This document shows, piece by piece, positions 6,870 to 11,973 of a stretch of 13,353 nucleotides of DNA; position 1 is the stretch's first letter, and each line of letters starts with the position of its first letter. Below the pieces are notes generated by a model. The model had not been told where the DNA came from and searched no databases. It saw nothing but the letters and a program-made list of their open reading frames with translations. A program made the translations under genes and the position numbers. Source of the DNA: JAFGJQ01 sp964586145 (GTDB taxonomy: Bacteria; Planctomycetota; Phycisphaerae; UBA1845); NCBI GenBank assembly GCA_964586145.1, contig CAZPHH010000113.1, positions 1-13,353 of the forward strand, given 5' to 3'.

Positions 6870-7712
6870 TCACGATCGCCGCACGCAGTGCCGCTGCCCA
6901 CTCCACCATTGCAGCACGTTGATGACCAGCAACAGCACAAACGACGCCATCAACATCGTTACCGCGATGGCCGTCGCTCCTGCATAGTCGAACTGCTCCA
7001 GCTTCATCACCATCAGCAGCGGGACGATCTCCGTCCGCATCGGCATGTTGCCCGAGATGAAGACGATCGAACCGTACTCGCCCAGCGCCCGGGCAAACGC
7101 CAGCGCGAACCCCGTCAGCAACACCGGCCACAACTCCGGCAGAATCACCCGCCACAGCGTCTGCGCCCTTGGGGCGCCCAGGCTGGCCGACGCCTCCTCC
7201 ACCTCCGGGTCCAGGTCCTCCAGCACCGGCTGGAGCGTCCGCACCACGAAAGGGAGCCCGATGAACGTCAGCGCCACCACGATGCCCGGCGGCGCGTAGG
7301 CGATCTGGATGTCCAGGGGCGCCAGGTACCGGCCGATCCAGCCATTGCCGGCATACACGGCCGTCAACGCAATGCCGGCCACCGCCGTCGGCAGGGCGAA
7401 CGGCAGGTCAATCAGCGCGTCCACCAGACGCCGGCCGGGGAACCGATACCGCACCAGCACCCAGGCCAGAATCAGGCCGAACACCAGGTTGATGCACGCG
7501 GCGATGGCCGACGCCCCGAAGCTCAACCGAAACGCGGCCACCACGCGGGCGTCCGAAATGATGGCCCAGAATCGGTCCGCGCTCAGTTCCGCCGTCCGCA
7601 GAAACAGCCCCCCCAAAGGGATGAGGGCCACCAGGCTCATGTAGAGCACCGTGAACCCGAGCGTCAGCCCGAATCCCGGCAGAATGCTTCGCTGTCTGAG
7701 CAGCAGCCTCAT
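6870..7712 (-). CDS. cysT: Sulfate/thiosulfate ABC transporter permease CysT (CysU)
   Basis: A 280-residue inner-membrane permease, partner of CysW. It begins LRQRSILPGFGLTLGFTVLY, the usual CysT start, with hydrophobic helices at about 13-38, 58-88, 99-121, 139-157, 194-219 and 246-268. The EAA loop (EASASLGAPRAQTLWRVILP, about 173-192) docks on CysA. ALIDLPFALPTAVAGIAL and RALGEYGSIVFISGNMP are typical family motifs. The ATG at 7712 has AGGGG 7 bases upstream. The gene starts 30 bases after the sbp stop and ends 13 bases before cysW, so all three are almost certainly one transcript. Confidence 0.93.
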   Translation of the reverse strand: MRLLLRQRSILPGFGLTLGFTVLYMSLVALIPLGGLFLRTAELSADRFWAIISDARVVAAFRLSFGASAIAACINLVFGLILAWVLVRYRFPGRRLVDALIDLPFALPTAVAGIALTAVYAGNGWIGRYLAPLDIQIAYAPPGIVVALTFIGLPFVVRTLQPVLEDLDPEVEEASASLGAPRAQTLWRVILPELWPVLLTGFALAFARALGEYGSIVFISGNMPMRTEIVPLLMVMKLEQFDYAGATAIAVTMLMASFVLLLVINVLQWWSGQRHCVRRS

Positions 7713-7742
7713 TCCCTTGCCCCTGGCGCGGAATCGATCATC

Positions 7743-8774
7743 TCATCGTCCCGGTTGATAAATCTGGTCGAACACGCCGCCGTCGGCGAAGTGCTTCGCC
7801 TGGGCCTTCTGCCAGCCGCCGAAGGCTTCGTCGATGGTGATCCGTTCCAGCTTGGGGAACTTCTCGGCGTACTTCTCCGCGATCTTCGGATTGGACGGCC
7901 GGTAGTGGTACTTGGCGGCCAGTTCCTGCCCCACGTCCGAGTACAGGAACTCCAGGTAGGCCGTCGCCAACTCCCGCGTGCCGTGGGCGTCAACCACCTT
8001 GTCCACGACCGTGACCGGCGGCTCCGCCAGAATGCTCATCGACGGCAGCACGATCTCGACCTTGCCCCTGCCGAGCTTCTCGACCGCCAGAAACGCCTCG
8101 TTCTCCCAGGTGATCAGCGCGTCGCCAATCTCCCGCTGTACAAACGTCGTGGTCGATCCGCGGGCCCCGGAATCCAACACGGGCACGTTCTTGAACAGCT
8201 TCCCGACAAACTCCCGGGCCTTGGCCTCATCGTTGTCGTTGTGCTTCAGGGCATAGGCCCAGGCGGCCAGATGGTTCCACCGGGCGCCGCCGGAGGTCTT
8301 GGGGTTCGGCGTGATCACGGACACGTCCGGCCGGGTCAGGTCGTCCCAGTCGCGTATGTTCTTCGGATTGCCCTTGCGCACCAGAAACACGATGGTGGAC
8401 GTGTACGGGCAACTGTTGTTCGGCAGCCGCTTCTGCCAGCCCTCGGCAATCAGCCCCCGCCGGCTGACTTCGTCAATGTCATACGCGAGCGCCAGCGTCA
8501 GCACGTCTCCCCCCAGCCCGTCGATGACCGCCCGGGCCTGCTTGCCCGCGCCGCCGTGAGACTGCCGGATGATCACGTCTTCCCCCTTCTCGCTTTTCCA
8601 GTGCTTGGCAAAGGCCGCGTTGAACTCTTGGTACAGCTCCCGGGTGGGGTCATACGAAACGTTCAACAGGGTCTTCGACTCCGCCATCGCCGGCATCGCC
8701 CAGGCCCAGGCCGCCGCCAGCACCGTCGCGCCAATCCATCGTCCGCTCTGCATGATTCCCGCCCTTCGCTTCAT
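7743..8774 (-). CDS. sbp: Periplasmic sulfate-binding protein (Sbp/CysP family)
   Basis: A 343-residue periplasmic protein that captures sulfate or thiosulfate for the CysTWA importer. An N-terminal signal peptide ends PAMA, with likely cleavage before Glu32. Family signatures are SYDPTRELY (40-48), QSHGGAGKQARAV (71-83), NPKTSGGARW (157-166, the sulfate-binding signature) and DSGARGSTTTF (201-211). It is the first gene of the operon and has its own sigma-54-type promoter upstream. The start is ambiguous: ATG 8774 has GAGG only 4 bases upstream, while ATG 8753 (eight codons in) has AAGGG at better spacing and would still leave a complete signal peptide. I keep the longer form. Sulfate and thiosulfate binders cannot be told apart here. 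Confidence 0.92.
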   Translation of the reverse strand: MKRRAGIMQSGRWIGATVLAAAWAWAMPAMAESKTLLNVSYDPTRELYQEFNAAFAKHWKSEKGEDVIIRQSHGGAGKQARAVIDGLGGDVLTLALAYDIDEVSRRGLIAEGWQKRLPNNSCPYTSTIVFLVRKGNPKNIRDWDDLTRPDVSVITPNPKTSGGARWNHLAAWAYALKHNDNDEAKAREFVGKLFKNVPVLDSGARGSTTTFVQREIGDALITWENEAFLAVEKLGRGKVEIVLPSMSILAEPPVTVVDKVVDAHGTRELATAYLEFLYSDVGQELAAKYHYRPSNPKIAEKYAEKFPKLERITIDEAFGGWQKAQAKHFADGGVFDQIYQPGR

Positions 8775-8808
8775 GGTTCCTCAGGTCCGGCCATCCCGCA
8801 AACACGGA

Positions 8809-8873
8809 CCGGCCGCCTCGGGAAGAGCGTAGGAGGAGGAGGAAAACCGCCCTTCCCGAGGGCGACCGGCCGG
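8809..8873 (-). promoter_or_regulatory. Large bulged hairpin in the sbp leader
   Basis: Two nested inverted repeats make one long stem. The inner arms CCTCGGGAAG (8816-8825) and CTTCCCGAGG (8852-8861) are perfect over 10 bp. The outer arms CCGGCCG (8809-8815) and CGGCCGG (8867-8873) are perfect over 7 bp. A 5-base bulge on one side separates them, and the loop of 26 bases contains a GGA-triplet run. In the sbp transcript an alternative hairpin, GCCC-TCGGGAA-GGGC, would compete with the long stem, which suggests a two-state leader. The structure ends about 35 bases before the sbp start codon. It matches no riboswitch I recognise; a dispersed palindromic repeat is the main alternative. Confidence 0.55.
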
Positions 8874-8875
8874 GT

Positions 8876-8897
8876 CAATCCATTGGTCATTGGATTG
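8876..8897. promoter_or_regulatory. 22-bp dyad over the predicted sbp transcription start
   Basis: CAATCCA (8876-8882) and TGGATTG (8891-8897) are perfect 7-bp inverted arms around 8 bases. ATTGG also occurs three times inside the element. The sigma-54 promoter predicts transcription starting near 8894, inside this dyad, so it is placed like an operator for a dimeric repressor. It could instead form a small hairpin at the mRNA 5' end. No protein for it is identifiable here. Confidence 0.45.
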
Positions 8898-8904
8898 GGA
8901 ATAT

Positions 8905-8920
8905 AGCATCCACCGTGCCA
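8905..8920 (-). promoter_or_regulatory. Sigma-54 (-24/-12) promoter of the sbp-cysTWA operon
   Basis: On the minus strand the sequence reads TGGCACG, then GTGG, then ATGCT. Compared with the sigma-54 consensus TGGCACG-N4-TTGCW it has a single mismatch (first T of TTGC is A), and the key GG and GC are exactly 10 bases apart (GG at 8919-8918, GC at 8907-8906). It points into sbp, giving a leader of about 120 bases. The divergent neighbour is a sigma-54 activator, which strongly supports the call. An alternative sigma-70 reading (TATATT at about 8899-8904) lacks a good -35. Confidence 0.75.
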
Positions 8921-9000
8921 CAACCCCAAAAACCCGCAACGACGCGATTCTCAGTCCCGAAAACCGCGTTCTGGGGGGTGGGGGAGAGGATCGGCCGTTA

Positions 9001-9064
9001 AATATGACGGAATATCTGAAAGAATCTGGCATGCATACGGCTTATCTGATAGAATATCTGTAAT
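9001..9064. promoter_or_regulatory. Helically phased ATCTG repeats, candidate enhancer for the sigma-54 activator
   Basis: An AT-rich island in GC-rich DNA. ATCTG occurs at 9014, 9024, 9044 and 9056, steps of 10, 20 and 12 bases, close to whole helical turns. AATAT occurs at 9001 and 9011. Near the gene, TATC-T-GATA-GAA-TATC (9043-9058) contains overlapping dyads suited to a Fis-type HTH. The cluster lies about 80-145 bp upstream of the -24 element of sbp, the normal range for upstream activator sites, and directly before the activator gene, so it could also serve autoregulation. Confidence 0.55.
9026..9042 (+). promoter_or_regulatory. Weak second sigma-54-like promoter for the activator gene
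   Basis: CTGGCATG (9026-9033), then four bases, then CGGCT keeps the GG-N10-GC spacing (GG 9028-9029, GC 9040-9041) on the plus strand. It would start transcription about 12 bases before the activator's ATG. It has several mismatches to the consensus, and GG-N10-GC is common by chance in GC-rich DNA, so this is tentative. A rival is TAGAAT at 9050-9055 as a -10 box. Confidence 0.22.
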
Positions 9065-10690
9065 ATGCAACGGTTCATGAACCTGCTGCTGGATGTCTGG
9101 CGCGAGGCCGGACAGCACATCGAGATTCAGGTGGCGGCCGCGCGCGTCGCCCCCCTGCTTGCCCGGCATCTGCCGCTCGATGCCCTGCTGGTCCGCCAGA
9201 TCGACGTGCAGCGAGCATGTGTGGACACCATGGCCGCGGGGTCCGCCAATCGGGCGCGGGCACCCAAGCTGACCCGGACCGCATGCACCGCCAACGAGTT
9301 GGAAGACCTGCTGGCCTGGTGCCGGCGGGGCGAACCGCTGCAAATCCCGCAAAACCCGGACCCTTCACGCAGCCATCCCTATGCACCGGAAGGCATGACC
9401 GGCGACATGCTCATCGGCCCCCTGCACCGCGAGACCGGGCCGGGCGGCTTGTTGGTCATGGTGGCCGCCGCCGGACGGAGCTTCAGCGCAAACCACGTCG
9501 AGCTGTTCCGGGCCTTGCTGGCGCCCTTCGCCGTCGCCCTGGAGAGCGACCGCCGGCTCCGTGAGATGGAGTCGTACCGCCAGGCGGCGGAGGCCGACCG
9601 GCAGTCGCTGCTGGTGAGGCTGGGGCGGCAGGACATCAGTGACACGATCGTCGGCGCGGAATCCGGCCTGCGTGAGGTCATGGAGCGGGTGGACCTGGTC
9701 GCCCGGTCCGACGTGCCGGTGCTGCTGCTCGGCGAGACCGGGTCCGGAAAAGAGGTGATCGCCCGCGCCATCCACACGCGGTCACCGCGGGTCTCGGGGC
9801 CGTTCATGCGGGTCAATTGCGGAGCAATCGCGCCGGAACTGATCGACTCCGAGTTGTTCGGGCATGAGCGCGGCAGCTTTACGGGTGCAGTGGCGTTGCG
9901 AAAGGGCTGGTTCGAGCGGGCCGACGAAGGCACGCTGTTCCTGGACGAAGTCGGAGAGCTGCCACTGGCCGCCCAGGTTCGGCTGCTGCGTATTCTGCAG
10001 GATGGAACATTCGAACGCGTCGGCGGCGAGAAGCCGTTGAAGGTCGATGTCCGCATCGTCGCCGCAACCCATCGCGACCTGCAGTTGATGGTCGCCGAGG
10101 GTGCCTTCCGGGCTGACTTGTGGTACCGGATGGCCGTCTTTCCGGTGGAGTTGCCATCCCTGCGCGATCGGCCGGAAGACATGCCGGCCCTGGCCGCCCA
10201 TTTCGCTCTTCGAGCGGCCAAGCGGTTCGGACTGCCGATCCTCGCCCCGACGCCGGACGACATCCACGTGCTGCTCACGTATGACTGGCCGGGCAACATT
10301 CGCGAGCTGGCGTCGGTCATCAATCGGGCGGCCATTCTCGGCAACGGACGGAAGCTTGAGATCACCAAGGCGCTCTGGGGCACGCCGGCCCCACCCCGTG
10401 CGGCGGCGGAAACACCGCGCGCAGAACCGGCCCCAGCCCCGCCGCCCATTCCAGCACCCATCGCGCCGGCCGTTTCGCCGGCCACGAAGCAGACGTCGGA
10501 CTTCCCGACGCTGGACGCCGCCATCGCCAACCACATCGAAACCGCGCTGAAGATGACGCAGGGTCGGATCGAAGGCCCCTTCGGGGCCGCAAAGCTCCTC
10601 CGCGTGAACCCGCATACGCTGCGGGCGCGCATGCGCAAACTGAAGGTGGACTGGAAGCGATTCCGTCCCCCGCCGCCATCCCCGGAATGA
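9065..10690 (+). CDS. Sigma-54-dependent transcriptional activator (GAF / AAA+ / Fis-type HTH)
   Basis: A 541-residue enhancer-binding protein that uses ATP hydrolysis to open sigma-54 promoters. Residues 1-165 look like a GAF-type sensory domain (ligand unknown). A helical linker (about 160-190) leads to the AAA+ domain (about 195-440): Walker A GETGSGKE (223-230), sigma-54-contact loop GSFTGA (270-275), Walker B LFLDEVGE (291-298), arginine-finger region FRADLWYRM (348-356) and sensor II WPGNIREL (408-415). A proline/alanine-rich linker (about 441-475) joins a C-terminal Fis-type helix-turn-helix (GAAKLLRVNPHTLRARMRKL, 507-526). The contact loop has Ser for the usual Ala, a natural variant. 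The gene is divergent from sbp, which has a sigma-54 promoter, so local control of sulfate uptake is the likely job. No Shine-Dalgarno precedes ATG 9065. A near-leaderless transcript from TAGAAT (9050-9055), or the in-frame ATG at 9077, are alternatives. Confidence 0.92.
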   Translation: MQRFMNLLLDVWREAGQHIEIQVAAARVAPLLARHLPLDALLVRQIDVQRACVDTMAAGSANRARAPKLTRTACTANELEDLLAWCRRGEPLQIPQNPDPSRSHPYAPEGMTGDMLIGPLHRETGPGGLLVMVAAAGRSFSANHVELFRALLAPFAVALESDRRLREMESYRQAAEADRQSLLVRLGRQDISDTIVGAESGLREVMERVDLVARSDVPVLLLGETGSGKEVIARAIHTRSPRVSGPFMRVNCGAIAPELIDSELFGHERGSFTGAVALRKGWFERADEGTLFLDEVGELPLAAQVRLLRILQDGTFERVGGEKPLKVDVRIVAATHRDLQLMVAEGAFRADLWYRMAVFPVELPSLRDRPEDMPALAAHFALRAAKRFGLPILAPTPDDIHVLLTYDWPGNIRELASVINRAAILGNGRKLEITKALWGTPAPPRAAAETPRAEPAPAPPPIPAPIAPAVSPATKQTSDFPTLDAAIANHIETALKMTQGRIEGPFGAAKLLRVNPHTLRARMRKLKVDWKRFRPPPPSPE

Positions 10691-10731
10691 CCGCAGGCCG
10701 GTGATCGCGTGCCATCGCCGCGCGTGACGGG

Positions 10732-10758
10732 GGAGCCATGCGGCGGTATGATGGCTCC
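10732..10758. terminator. Hairpin after the activator gene
   Basis: GGAGCCAT (10732-10739) and ATGGCTCC (10751-10758) are perfect 8-bp arms around an 11-base loop; G-T wobbles extend the stem. It lies 41 bases after the activator's stop and before the DUF4434 gene. Only two Ts follow, so it could be a weak terminator or an operator for the next gene. Confidence 0.4.
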
Positions 10759-10825
10759 TTCGCCCTGCCGCGGAATCGTGGCATGCGGTGCGGCGGGCAA
10801 CCGTTCAGACGGGAGCAGATAACGA

Positions 10826-11764
10826 ATGCGAATCACGGGAACCTTCCTGGACGAGATCACCCACGACATCCCCAGCCAGAACTGGGGGCCGGAGGAATGG
10901 GCGGCCGACTTTGACGTGATGCGTCAGATCGGTATCGATACGGTCATCCTGATCCGATCGGGCTATCGGGAGCAGGCTGTTTTCAATTCCTGGTCGCTTC
11001 GGCAGCACCGACCCATGCTTCCGGTACACCGGAACCTGGGCCTGCTCTTCCTGGACCTGGCCCAGCAGAACGGCATGAAGCTGCTCTGGGGCATCTACGA
11101 CCCCGGCGACTGGGCGAAAAACCCCAAGCACGCCCTGGCCGTCAATCGTGACTTCATGAACGAAGTGAACGACCAGTTCGGGCAGCATCCGGCCTTCGGC
11201 GGCTGGTACCTGACCTTCGAACTGTCCCGCAACAATCCGGAGCAGGTGGAATTGACGGTGGCGGCGGGAGACCTGGCCAAGAGCCTGACGCCCTCGCTGC
11301 CCACGCTGATCTCGCCGTACATCGCCGGCACAAAGGTCCCGCCCGGCGAGAAGCCCATCACGCGAGAACAGCATGAGCAGGAGTGGCGAGCCATCTTCGA
11401 GCAGATCCGCTCCTGCATCGACATCGTGGCGTTTCAGGACGGCCACGTAGACTTCCTGGACGCCCCGGACTACCTGATGACGAACCTGCGTCTCGCCCGC
11501 GAGGCCGGCCTGACCTGCTGGTCCAACGTGGAGACTTTCGACCGCGACATGCCCATCAAGTTCCCACCCATCGACTGGCGGAAGCTGGAATTCAAGATCG
11601 ACGCTGCCCGCGAGGCCGGCGTGGATAAGCTGATCACCTTTGAGTTTCCGCATTTTCTGAGCCCGAATTCCGCGTATCCCGCCGCGCGGACCTTATTCCG
11701 GCGCTACTGCGAGCGTTTCGGGCTTGACGTGAAGTCCCCCACGTGCTGCGGCCGAAAGGACTGA
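10826..11764 (+). CDS. DUF4434-type TIM-barrel-like protein, possible glycoside hydrolase relative
   Basis: A 312-residue protein of DUF4434 character. It opens with GTFLDEI..DIPSQNWGPEEW and continues GIDTVILIR (36-44), the typical first strands of that family. Repeated strand-helix units resemble a TIM barrel: KLLWGIYDPGDW, FGGWYLTFEL, PTLISPYIAGTK, DIVAFQDGHVDF, LTCWSNVETFD and KLITFEFPHFLSP. Members resemble glycoside hydrolases, and the acidic residues at strand ends (D9, E10, D91, E130, D206, E238, E269 by approximate count) are candidate active-site groups. No reaction is established. There is no signal peptide, so it is probably cytoplasmic. GGGAG lies 10 bases before ATG 10826. It could share a transcript with the oxidoreductase 209 bases downstream, but a tandem repeat and a GC palindrome lie between them. 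No link to sulfate uptake is visible. Confidence 0.75.
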   Translation: MRITGTFLDEITHDIPSQNWGPEEWAADFDVMRQIGIDTVILIRSGYREQAVFNSWSLRQHRPMLPVHRNLGLLFLDLAQQNGMKLLWGIYDPGDWAKNPKHALAVNRDFMNEVNDQFGQHPAFGGWYLTFELSRNNPEQVELTVAAGDLAKSLTPSLPTLISPYIAGTKVPPGEKPITREQHEQEWRAIFEQIRSCIDIVAFQDGHVDFLDAPDYLMTNLRLAREAGLTCWSNVETFDRDMPIKFPPIDWRKLEFKIDAAREAGVDKLITFEFPHFLSPNSAYPAARTLFRRYCERFGLDVKSPTCCGRKD

Positions 11765-11794
11765 ATGGCAGCGCGGGCTGCGCCAGCAACCCAA

Positions 11795-11858
11795 GGGACG
11801 AAGGGACGGAGGGACGAAGGGACGGAGGGACGAAGGGACGGAGGGACGGAGGGACGAA
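11795..11858. repeat. Eight-copy 8-bp tandem repeat (minisatellite), right copy
   Basis: Eight uninterrupted units alternate between GGGACGAA and GGGACGGA (order A, G, A, G, A, G, G, A at the seventh base), then break into GGGATCCC. The units are nearly pure, unlike the decayed inverted relative at 129-176, so this array is either younger or actively homogenised. It lies between the DUF4434 gene and the oxidoreductase. The open frame across it is repeat-driven (KGRRDEGTEG) and is not called as a gene. Confidence 0.9.
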
Positions 11859-11863
11859 GGGAT

Positions 11864-11877
11864 CCCGGCGCGCCGGG
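11864..11877. repeat. 14-bp perfect GC palindrome
   Basis: CCCGGCGCGCCGGG is a perfect self-complementary sequence directly after the 8-bp array. It has no loop and no T-run, so it is a poor terminator. It may mark the edge of the repeat element or be chance in GC-rich DNA. Confidence 0.35.
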
Positions 11878-11973
11878 GCAGGCTCCGGGACGGAGGAGAA
11901 GGAACCTGCGCCGGCGCGGGCGGGAGAATCGGCGCGGGACGCGGAGAATTCGGACCTTTACAGAGCAAGCACC

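Noticed and set aside
6857..6940. Longer start for cysW
   Set aside because: It would overlap the 3' end of cysT and add a cysteine-rich tail not typical of CysW. ATG 6856 has a ribosome site and normal length.
8899..8904. Sigma-70 -10 box TATATT for sbp
   Set aside because: The best -35 candidates are poor or at wrong spacing, while the overlapping sigma-54 element is nearly perfect. Dual use cannot be excluded.
6762..8906. 714-residue plus-strand open frame opposite cysT and sbp
   Set aside because: It is antisense to two certain genes, rich in Arg, His and Gln, and passes through the sbp control region.
8971..8988. G-quadruplex at a G-rich run between sbp and the activator
   Set aside because: There are only two long G runs; four runs of three or more with short loops are not present.
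9379..10869. 496-residue minus-strand open frame opposite the activator
   Set aside because: It covers the AAA+ motifs antisense, is serine/arginine-rich, and lacks domain features.
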